From Acidobacteriota bacterium (GTDB lineage Bacteria; Acidobacteriota; Terriglobia; Bryobacterales; Bryobacteraceae): a DNA stretch of 45,660 bases. A program made the translations under genes and the position numbers. This document shows, in pieces, positions 27,042 to 32,855 of this stretch; the first letter of the stretch is position 1, and every line of letters starts with the position of its first letter. The stretch spans positions 1 to 45,660 of the forward strand of contig CANIVU010000069.1 in NCBI GenBank assembly GCA_947470805.1. The letters are read 5' to 3'. The notes under the pieces were generated by a model, which searched no databases, was not told where the DNA came from, and saw nothing but the letters and a program-made list of their open reading frames with translations.

Positions 27042-27605
27042 ATGACAACGAACATTTCCGTGTACGGCATTTTCAAAAGCCGTTTGCACATGAATGAGGG
27101 ACTGCATAATATCCGGGCGAGCGGATTCCGGGCGGAGGACATTTCGGTGTTGATGCCGGAGACGGATGGGTCGAAGGATATGGGGATTGAGAATTCGACG
27201 AAATCGCCGGAGGGAGTGGCGGTGGGAGGAGCGGCGGGGGCGGTGGCTGGCGGAGTGTTGGGATGGGTGGTGGGGATAGGGGCGTTGGTGATTCCCGGCA
27301 TTGGGCCGTTTCTGGCGGCGGGGCCGCTGATGGTGTTGCTGGCGGGGATGGGCGCGGGCGCGGCGCTGGGCGGCGTGGCGGGCGGGTTGGTGGGGATTGG
27401 GATACCGGAGTATGAAGCGCAGCGGTACGAGGGCCGGATCAAGAGCGGCGGGATTCTGGTTTCGATTCACTGCGACGACAAAGAGTGGGCGGAGAAGGCC
27501 AAGCAGGTTTTTGTTGTGACGGGGGCAGAGGAGATATCGGCGTCGACGGAAGGGAAGGCCGATTACATGGTGACGGACAAGCCGGTGGTGATGGCCCGGA
27601 AGTAG
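27042..27605 (+). CDS. General stress protein 17M-like protein with glycine-rich membrane segment
   Basis: 187 residues from MTTNISVYGIF; AGAAAGAGA upstream is a fair ribosome site. The start 'VYGIFKSRLHMNEGLHNIRASGFRAEDISVLMP' matches the YflT/Gsp17M general stress domain. A long Gly/Ala/Val hydrophobic hairpin (about 62-125, 'GAVAGGVLGWVVGIGALVIPGIGPFLAAGPL') follows, then 'GIPEYEAQRYEGRIKSGGILVSIHCDD', a small regulatory-like alpha/beta unit. Bacillus homologues are sigma B-controlled. Here a sigma54-type promoter precedes the gene. Biochemical role unknown. A strong terminator follows. Confidence 0.87.
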   Translation: MTTNISVYGIFKSRLHMNEGLHNIRASGFRAEDISVLMPETDGSKDMGIENSTKSPEGVAVGGAAGAVAGGVLGWVVGIGALVIPGIGPFLAAGPLMVLLAGMGAGAALGGVAGGLVGIGIPEYEAQRYEGRIKSGGILVSIHCDDKEWAEKAKQVFVVTGAEEISASTEGKADYMVTDKPVVMARK

Positions 27606-27628
27606 TGGATTCGTTTGGATCTAATGGG

Positions 27629-27658
27629 AAAATCCCGGCCTGGGTGGCCGGGATTTTT
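27629..27658. terminator. Bidirectional terminator
   Basis: AAAATCCCGGCC (27629-27640) pairs perfectly with GGCCGGGATTTT (27646-27657), with A and T runs on the outer sides. It serves both the Gsp17M-like gene and the converging membrane-protein gene, whose stop codon overlaps it. Confidence 0.9.
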
Positions 27659-28100
27659 ATTGATGGGTGGCGTTTCGTTCCATGAAGCGTTTGGTCATGA
27701 AGACGAAGCCGAGATTCTGAGTCCATTCCGAGACGAGGGAGCCCACGACCTGGCCCCACTTGGCTTCGACGTTCATTTGGAGGTAGAGGAAGAGCCAGAC
27801 AAGGCCGGTGAGGGAGAGGAAGATGGAGAGCGAGTGGTTGTGTGTGAGACGGCTGATGTGGGCTGACAGCGGGCTGCCGGGCGGGAGGCGCTGGCGGACC
27901 TTTCGTTCGGAGAGGTGTTTGGCGGCGAGGACGGAGACGAAGACGCCAGTCCAATCGGCGATGGCGTTGCCGAAGAAGGCGCCGGAGTGGGAGGAGGGAT
28001 TGGAGAGGGTGTAGGCGATGAAGACAAGGAGAACGACGAGGGCGGCGGCGAGACTGAGGGAGTGGCGTTTCAGGAACGAGGGTTGTTTGGATGAGGGCAC
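27657..28100 (-). CDS. Small membrane protein of unknown function
   Basis: 147 residues, GTG start at 28100. Three to four hydrophobic helices ('LAAALVVLLVFIAYTL', 'FFGNAIADWTGVFVSVLAAKHL', 'SLSIFLSLTGLVWLFLYLQM', 'LVSEWTQNLGFVFMTKRF'). I recognise no family; the even spacing of helices suggests a channel or scaffold rather than an enzyme. It lies 57 bp downstream of the PEP-CTERM gene on the same strand and may be read from the same sigma54-type promoter if the hairpin between them is leaky. Confidence 0.68.
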   Translation of the reverse strand: MPSSKQPSFLKRHSLSLAAALVVLLVFIAYTLSNPSSHSGAFFGNAIADWTGVFVSVLAAKHLSERKVRQRLPPGSPLSAHISRLTHNHSLSIFLSLTGLVWLFLYLQMNVEAKWGQVVGSLVSEWTQNLGFVFMTKRFMERNATHQ

Positions 28101-28112
28101 GAAGCGACTTTA

Positions 28113-28140
28113 CCAGAAGGCCCAGACAGGGGCCTTCTGG
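28113..28140 (-). terminator. Hairpin after the PEP-CTERM gene
   Basis: Perfect 11-bp arms CCAGAAGGCCC (28113-28123) and GGGCCTTCTGG (28130-28140), loop 6 nt, no T run. It is a weak terminator or mRNA 3'-stabilising hairpin between two co-directional genes. Confidence 0.55.
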
Positions 28141-28157
28141 TTCGGGGTAGCTAGAGA

Positions 28158-28811
28158 CTAGCCGCGATTGACGGATTTGCGGCGAATCATGCCGAGGCCG
28201 AGCAGCGACAGGCCGACGAGCCCGATGGTGGTGGGTTCCGGTACGGCGGTGGAACTGACGAGACCCTGGACGGTGCTGACGCCGTTGGGCTGGGCATTGC
28301 CGGAGTTCGGGGCGACGATGCCAGTGAAGACGGTTGTGCTGAACACCGTCTGGCCGAAGTTGCCGAAGGTGGCATTCAGTGTGCCCGGTCCGATGACGAG
28401 CGGGGCCCAGTTGACGGTCAGCTGGCTGACGTCGCTGTAGACGTTGCCGCCGGTGGAGGTGCCGACGAACCGACCCTTCGCGCCGCCATCGGTCACGTCC
28501 GTGATGACCAAATCAATCGTGAAGGGATCGAAGAAGGCGCCTAAGCCGCCCTGCTGCGTGGTGCAAGTGATACAGGCCAGGGTGAACTCCCCGAAGTTCA
28601 CGTTGGAGGGGACCCCGGTGCTGGTGTCCGCGTTGGGCGAGAAGACGAGGGTGGCACCGACTCCGGAAGAGCTGCCGAGCGTGAGGCTGGCGCCGGAGCT
28701 GAAGCCTGTCCCGGCGGCGTTGGTGTTGTAGACGATGTTGGCCGCGTTAGCGGAGCCAGCCAACAAGACAGCGGCGAAGGCCGCGGCCATGGTCGAGGAT
28801 CGAAGTGTCAT
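28158..28811 (-). CDS. PEP-CTERM sorted extracellular protein
   Basis: 217 residues from MTLRSSTMAAAFAAVLLAGSANA (signal peptide, AxA cleavage); AAGGAAT is the ribosome site. The mature part is Thr/Ser/Gly/Asn-rich and beta-structured, with one close cysteine pair (CITC). The C-terminus is a complete PEP-CTERM tail: VPEP at 190-193, a hydrophobic helix and RRK. Such tails are recognised by an exosortase (EpsH-like), usually linked to exopolysaccharide. No exosortase is encoded in this window. It is divergent from csbD over 285 bp that contain sigma54-type promoters on both strands and a shared palindrome. Confidence 0.93.
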   Translation of the reverse strand: MTLRSSTMAAAFAAVLLAGSANAANIVYNTNAAGTGFSSGASLTLGSSSGVGATLVFSPNADTSTGVPSNVNFGEFTLACITCTTQQGGLGAFFDPFTIDLVITDVTDGGAKGRFVGTSTGGNVYSDVSQLTVNWAPLVIGPGTLNATFGNFGQTVFSTTVFTGIVAPNSGNAQPNGVSTVQGLVSSTAVPEPTTIGLVGLSLLGLGMIRRKSVNRG

Positions 28812-28877
28812 GTGATGTTTATTCCTTGAGAAAGTTACCGGAGTTCGCGGTGTCACGGACCCCGGCATGGTTGGAGG

Positions 28878-28893
28878 AGCAGGTGGAGAGCCA
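28878..28893 (-). promoter_or_regulatory. Sigma54 -24/-12 promoter candidate for the PEP-CTERM gene
   Basis: Minus strand TGGCTCTCCACCTGCT, GG-GC spacing 12. Predicted start near 28868, leader about 57 nt; activator box 2 is centred about 100 bp upstream. Confidence 0.55.
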
Positions 28894-28959
28894 TCGAGCT
28901 AAGGCCCTAAGGTTGTGGGAGATGCGATGTTTTTTGCGGAGGCGAACGGTCTGAATTGG

Positions 28960-28975
28960 TGACGGCATGCGGTCA
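28960..28975. promoter_or_regulatory. Palindromic activator box 2 (PEP-CTERM / csbD)
   Basis: TGACGGCATGCGGTCA, 13 of 16 bases identical to box 3 at 31693. It is centred about -100 and -84 from the two predicted divergent starts, the usual place for an enhancer-binding protein. Confidence 0.55.
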
Positions 28976-29025
28976 GACGACCACGGATAGTCGGGCGCGG
29001 AGGAGCGGCGTTGCGGCTGACGTTT

Positions 29026-29041
29026 TGGCCTTCAACCTGCA
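29026..29041 (+). promoter_or_regulatory. Sigma54 -24/-12 promoter candidate for csbD
   Basis: TGGCCTTCAACCTGCA (preceded by TT), GG-GC spacing 12. Predicted start near 29052, leader about 45 nt. Confidence 0.58.
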
Positions 29042-29096
29042 GCGAAGAGTTGGGGCCGGGAGACTTCCCGAGGCACTCAACTATAGGAGAATCACG

Positions 29097-29309
29097 ATGA
29101 ATAACGACATATTGGCAGGAAACTGGAAGCAGTTGCACGGGAAAATGTTGGAGCAGTGGGGGAAGCTAACGAAGGATGATTTGGATGTGGCGGCGGGCCG
29201 CCGTGACCAGATTGTGGGGAAGTTGCAGGAGCGCTATGGGGTGGCGCTTGACGAGGCGGAGCGGCAGGTAAAGGAGTTTGAGGAGCGCTATCAGACGCTG
29301 ACGAAATAA
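29097..29309 (+). CDS. csbD: CsbD family stress protein
   Basis: 70 residues; ATAGGAGAATCACG gives a strong ribosome site and fixes the start at 29097. The whole chain fits CsbD: 'GNWKQLHGKMLEQWGKLTKDDLDVAAGRRDQIVGKLQERYGVALDEAERQVKEFEERY', two amphipathic helices. Bacillus csbD is a sigma B-dependent general stress gene; the molecular role is unknown. Here it stands alone, behind a sigma54-type promoter and next to the sigma54 activator gene. Confidence 0.95.
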   Translation: MNNDILAGNWKQLHGKMLEQWGKLTKDDLDVAAGRRDQIVGKLQERYGVALDEAERQVKEFEERYQTLTK

Positions 29310-29315
29310 CGCACG

Positions 29316-29344
29316 GGCGGGGCCCCCGCTATGGGTGCCCCGCC
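29316..29344 (+). terminator. Terminator-like hairpin after csbD
   Basis: GGCGGGGC (29316-29323) pairs with GCCCCGCC (29337-29344); no T run follows. Confidence 0.45.
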
Positions 29345-29357
29345 ACTTTGCGGCGCT

Positions 29358-29398
29358 TGCCAGCGGCACTAAAAAATATATATAAAAGTGCGCTGGCA
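29358..29398. repeat. Inverted repeat with all-A/T loop
   Basis: TGCCAGCGGCACT (29358-29370) and AGTGCGCTGGCA (29387-29398) pair over 12 bp with one bulged G, around 16 bases of only A and T. This is unusual for so GC-rich a region. It could be a transcription terminator for the sigma54 activator gene on the minus strand, a binding site, or a small-RNA element. Confidence 0.6.
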
Positions 29399-29497
29399 GG
29401 TAGCGGAACCGCAGGCCACTTAGCTGCGGCTACACGCCGCGCCGGCAGACCGCCAGGGTATTCGCTGTAACCCTAAGAGCAATTTGGTGGCCACTTG

Positions 29498-31594
29498 CTA
29501 GAAGTCTTTTCGGGAGATTCCTAGCTTGCGCATCATGGCGTTGAGCGTGGTGCGATGGAGGCCCAGACGCGTGGCGGCGGCGGTGACGACACCGTTGGAT
29601 TCACGGAGAATGCGGAGGATGTGTTCCCGTTCGACCTGTTCGAGAGTGGAGCTGCCTTGGACTTCCGGCGCGGCATCCCGTATTTCGCTGATGGGGGCGC
29701 GGAGGTTGGGTCCGACGGAGAGGATGACGGACCGCTCGATAAAGTTTTCCAGTTCGCGGACGTTGCCGGGCCAGCACCAGTCGACCAGGGCGCGCATGGT
29801 TTCGGTTGGAATCTTGTCGATGACGCGGCCCATTTTTTCGGCGTACTTGCGGGTGAAGTGACGGGCGAGAAGCGGGATGTCGTCGGGGCGATCGCGAAGG
29901 GGCGGGGTGGTGATGGGGAAGACCTTGAGGCGGTAGTAGAGATCGCTGCGGAAGAGTTTGTCGCCCATCATTTCGGTGAGGTTTCGATTGGTGGCGGCGA
30001 CCAGACGGACATCGATGGGGATGGTGCGAATGCCACCGAGGCGTTCGAACGATTTTTCCTGGAGGGCACGGAGAAGCTTGGGCTGGAGGTCGAGCGGGAT
30101 GTCGCCGACTTCATCGAGGAAGAGGGTGCCGCGGTGGGCCATTTCGAAGCGTCCGATCTTCTGGGAAAGCGCGCCGGTGAAGGCGCCACGTTCGTAGCCG
30201 AAGAGTTCGCTTTCGAGGAGACCGGTGGGAATGGCGGCGCAGTTGAGTGTGACGAAGGGTAGATTCCGGCGGGGGCTGAGGCGATGAATGGCGCGGGCGA
30301 CGAGTTCCTTGCCTGTGCCGGTTTCACCGAGAATGAGGACGGTGGCATCCGTCGGGGCGACGACTTCGACCTGTTGCTGGACGAGGCGGAGGCCGCTGCT
30401 GGAGCCGACGATTTCGCCAAAGTCGTCAGAGACGGCGCCGCCGGATTCCTCGATGCTTTCGTTGCGATCCCGGACGGTGAGGTCCTGTATGAAAGAGATC
30501 CAACGGAAGGGGCAGAGCTTGACTACGGCAGTAGCGATGAGGACTGGAACGCGGACGCCATCCTTGCGGATGAGTTCCTTTTCGTAGGGGGTGCAGGCTC
30601 CAAAGCGGAGGCCATCTTCGTGGGCGAGTTCATCGAGCGGAGCGTACTCCAACGGCGTAATATCGGGCCAGCACATTTGTCCGGTGGCGACGTCTTCGCG
30701 GGTGTAGCCGACGATATCGAGGAAGGAATCGTTGACAACCGGGTCATGGTCGAACTCGCCGGAGACGACGCCGACGATGGCGGATTGCGGGATCTGGGTG
30801 TTGCTGCGGGCGCGTTTGCGGCGGATCTTCTCGTCGAGCTCGTGGCGTTCCGAGAAGTCGCGGACGACGCAGGCGTACCCATGGAGAACACCGGCGGCAT
30901 CCCTGAGGGCCATGGTCACGGTGTTCGCCCAGAAGAGCGAACCATCGTGGCGGCGATGCCAGCCTTCGGTGCCGACGTGGCCGGACGAGACGGCTCGATC
31001 GAACTCCCTGTCCAGGCGATCGCTCAGGCCGTTCCCTTCGGGATAGAGAAGGGAGACGTGATGGGAAAGGGCGGCTTGCGGGGCATACCCGTAGAGGCGT
31101 CCGGCGCCGGCGTACCAGGCTGCAATGGCGCTGGAGCCATCGAGGAGGAAGAGGGCGTAATCCTGGGCCCAGGAGGTGGTTGGGGCTGGTTCCGCCGAGG
31201 CCGACTTGTCCCGAAGTGCGATGACGTGGCGGACGGGGAGGACATTGCTCTTTGCCGTGAATTGCACCTCTCTGGGGCTGCCATCGGGACCGAGCAGTTG
31301 AATCGAGCCTTCCTTTTCGCCGTCGGCGAGGAAAGACTGCCAAAGCTGGGAAACAAAGGGTTCCAACGCGGGCGGGGCGAAGTCATGCAGTTTCTGACCT
31401 GTGAGACTTTGACGGGGGAGTCCGAGGAGCCGGGCCGCTCCGATGCTAGCTTCCTGATAACGGGCCTCATCGTCGGCGATGAGGATGGGCGCTGAAGGGT
31501 GGAAGATAACGGCGCGAAACAGCTTCTCCAGTTCCTGCGGGCCGTTTTCCGTGAGCCACGGATTGGCCAGTGGCGAAACGCCGGCAGACGACAT
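29498..31594 (-). CDS. Sigma54-dependent transcriptional activator with three PAS domains
   Basis: 698 residues. Three PAS-like domains (about 21-130, 145-255 and 270-378; 'DEARYQEASIGAARLLGLPRQSL', 'YAGAGRLYGYAPQAAL', 'NDSFLDIVGYTREDV') replace the usual receiver. The AAA+ domain has Walker A GETGTGKE (423-430), the sigma54-contacting loop GAFTGA (470-475), Walker B 'GTLFLDEVGD' (489-498) and 'WPGNVRELENFIERSV'. A Fis-type helix-turn-helix ends the protein ('HILRILRESNGVVTAAATRLGLHRTTLNAMMRKLGI'). It should activate sigma54 promoters on an unknown small-molecule, redox or light cue. The surrounding sigma54-type promoters and palindromes, including one in its own upstream region, make local and self-regulation likely. 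Confidence 0.95.
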   Translation of the reverse strand: MSSAGVSPLANPWLTENGPQELEKLFRAVIFHPSAPILIADDEARYQEASIGAARLLGLPRQSLTGQKLHDFAPPALEPFVSQLWQSFLADGEKEGSIQLLGPDGSPREVQFTAKSNVLPVRHVIALRDKSASAEPAPTTSWAQDYALFLLDGSSAIAAWYAGAGRLYGYAPQAALSHHVSLLYPEGNGLSDRLDREFDRAVSSGHVGTEGWHRRHDGSLFWANTVTMALRDAAGVLHGYACVVRDFSERHELDEKIRRKRARSNTQIPQSAIVGVVSGEFDHDPVVNDSFLDIVGYTREDVATGQMCWPDITPLEYAPLDELAHEDGLRFGACTPYEKELIRKDGVRVPVLIATAVVKLCPFRWISFIQDLTVRDRNESIEESGGAVSDDFGEIVGSSSGLRLVQQQVEVVAPTDATVLILGETGTGKELVARAIHRLSPRRNLPFVTLNCAAIPTGLLESELFGYERGAFTGALSQKIGRFEMAHRGTLFLDEVGDIPLDLQPKLLRALQEKSFERLGGIRTIPIDVRLVAATNRNLTEMMGDKLFRSDLYYRLKVFPITTPPLRDRPDDIPLLARHFTRKYAEKMGRVIDKIPTETMRALVDWCWPGNVRELENFIERSVILSVGPNLRAPISEIRDAAPEVQGSSTLEQVEREHILRILRESNGVVTAAATRLGLHRTTLNAMMRKLGISRKDF

Positions 31595-31660
31595 GCGGCG
31601 AACCTCTTCCTAACTTGCGATTCATCCATCGGGCGGAGGTATCGCAGCCACCATGAGCGT

Positions 31661-31676
31661 TGCACGTTAGTTTCCA
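31661..31676 (-). promoter_or_regulatory. Sigma54 -24/-12 promoter candidate for the activator gene
   Basis: Minus strand TGGAAACTAACGTGCA (preceded by T), GG-GC spacing 12. Box 3 lies only about 50 bp upstream of the predicted start, closer than usual for an enhancer. Confidence 0.4.
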
Positions 31677-31690
31677 AAGCGAGCACAGAT

Positions 31691-31710
31691 TGTGACCGTA
31701 TGAGGTCATC
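31691..31710. promoter_or_regulatory. Palindromic activator box 3 (activator / Thivi_2564)
   Basis: TGTGACCGTATGAGGTCATC. The reverse complement of box 4 matches it at 18 of 20 positions. It sits midway between the two divergent -24 elements. Confidence 0.6.
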
Positions 31711-31717
31711 TGTCACT

Positions 31718-31733
31718 TGGGCGTGAAATTGCA
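31718..31733 (+). promoter_or_regulatory. Sigma54 -24/-12 promoter candidate for the Thivi_2564-type gene
   Basis: TGGGCGTGAAATTGCA (preceded by T) has the full TTGCA -12 element and GG-GC spacing 12. Predicted start near 31744, just before the ribosome site AAAGGAAT. Confidence 0.6.
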
Positions 31734-31761
31734 GCTAGAGACGACGAAAGGAATTAGAAAC

Positions 31762-31953
31762 ATGCCGTTTATACAGGTTGTTGTGGTCCTGATTATTGTC
31801 GGGGTGCTGTTGTCTTTAGTGAATCGCTACATTCCAATGGCCGCGAGTATTCGAACGATTCTGAATGTTTTCGTGGTCGTGGTGGTTTGCGTTTGGGTGC
31901 TGCAGGCGATTGGGGTGTGGGGGGAAGTGAGTTCGTTCCGTCTACGCCGATGA
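31762..31953 (+). CDS. Thivi_2564-type small membrane protein
   Basis: 63 residues from MPFIQVVVVLIIVGVLL; AAAGGAATTAG is the ribosome site that decides the start. Two membrane helices flank 'NRYIPMAASIRTILN', a conserved core of a small inner-membrane protein family I know as Thivi_2564. No function is established. It is the first plus-strand gene after the divergent sigma54 activator and is bracketed by boxes 3 and 4 in opposite orientation. Confidence 0.82.
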   Translation: MPFIQVVVVLIIVGVLLSLVNRYIPMAASIRTILNVFVVVVVCVWVLQAIGVWGEVSSFRLRR

Positions 31954-31968
31954 CCAAATACGGTCACA
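31949..31968. promoter_or_regulatory. Palindromic activator box 4
   Basis: GATGACCAAATACGGTCACA, an inverted near-copy of box 3. Its left end overlaps the stop of the Thivi_2564-type gene. It is centred about 93 bp upstream of the predicted start for the LPATAS gene. Confidence 0.6.
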
Positions 31969-32024
31969 TGACTTTGCGCGGTCGGATTGCGGGCGGCTAA
32001 GTGCGCAAAGACGGGGGATTCAGA

Positions 32025-32040
32025 CGGGCCTCTACATGCA
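32025..32040 (+). promoter_or_regulatory. Weak sigma54 promoter candidate for the LPATAS protein gene
   Basis: CGGGCCTCTACATGCA has GG-GC spacing 12 and a TGCA -12 element but lacks the T of TGG. Predicted start near 32051. Confidence 0.35.
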
Positions 32041-32091
32041 GAGGGAGGTTGTGCGGGAACGTTCCGCAGGGCAGAGAAAAGGAAGTAAGTG

Positions 32092-32787
32092 ATGAAGTTA
32101 TTCAAAACAGCAGTAATGATATGCGGGTTGGCGGTATTGGGTGCGCTGGCCGCTCCGCCGGCACAGGCCGCACCGTGGGACCGCAAGACGGTTTTCACGT
32201 TCAGCGGCCCGGTGGAGATACCGGGTGTGCATCTGGCCGGCTGGGGCGTATTGCCGGCCGGGACCTACGTTTTCAAGATTCTGGATTCGCAATCCGACCG
32301 GCACATTGTGCAGATCTTCAACAAAGACGAGACACAGATCTACGCAACGATTCTGGCGATTCCGAACTTCCGTTTGAAGGCAACCGATAAGACGGTGATG
32401 ACATTCCGCGAGCGGCCGGCGGGTCAGCCCGAAGCGCTGCGAGCGTGGTTCTATCCGGGGCGCCAGTGGGGCGAGGAGTTTGTGTGTCCGAAGGCGAAGG
32501 CGCTTGAGATTGCCAAGGCGACGAATATGCCGGTATTGTTTACGCCGGCGGAGTTGCCGATGGAAGTGACCGAGCCGGTGAAGACAACTGACGCGCCGGT
32601 GGTGGTGGAGTTGAGACGCGCGCCGATCATGGCGATCACGCCGGCGGGTGAGGAAGTGCAGTTGGCGCAGGTGGAACCGACCACGTTGCCGGCCACGGCG
32701 AGCGGGTTGTGGATGTGGGCATTGATTGGCTTTGTTGCTCTCCTTGGGGCGATGTTGTTACAGCCCAAGGCAAAACCGGTTCGCTAG
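32092..32787 (+). CDS. Exported protein with LPATAS sorting-like C-terminus (candidate sortase substrate)
   Basis: 231 residues; AAAAGGAAG sets the ATG at 32092. A signal peptide (MKLFKTAVMICGLAVLGALAAPPAQA, AxA site) precedes a beta-rich domain ('FSGPVEIPGVHLAGWGVLPAGTYVFKILDSQSDRHIVQIF', 'MTFRERPAGQPEALRAWFYPGRQWGEEFVCP'). The tail is LPATAS (199-204), a hydrophobic helix and KAKPVR, the same order as an LPXTG sorting signal with A for G. A class D-type sortase gene lies 2.9 kb downstream on the same strand, so this is the best substrate candidate here. In the alternative, the tail is an ordinary membrane anchor. A sigma54-type promoter and box 4 precede it. Confidence 0.82.
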   Translation: MKLFKTAVMICGLAVLGALAAPPAQAAPWDRKTVFTFSGPVEIPGVHLAGWGVLPAGTYVFKILDSQSDRHIVQIFNKDETQIYATILAIPNFRLKATDKTVMTFRERPAGQPEALRAWFYPGRQWGEEFVCPKAKALEIAKATNMPVLFTPAELPMEVTEPVKTTDAPVVVELRRAPIMAITPAGEEVQLAQVEPTTLPATASGLWMWALIGFVALLGAMLLQPKAKPVR

Positions 32788-32801
32788 TGAAATTCCGTGA
32801 C

Positions 32802-32829
32802 TTCCCGCGGTAGACGATTGCCGCGGGAA
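32802..32829 (+). terminator. Hairpin after the LPATAS protein gene
   Basis: Perfect 9-bp arms TTCCCGCGG (32802-32810) and CCGCGGGAA (32821-32829), no T run. It may attenuate reading into the malic enzyme gene. Confidence 0.5.
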
Positions 32830-32855
32830 GCCACAGCGATAGAGAGAGTTGTGCA

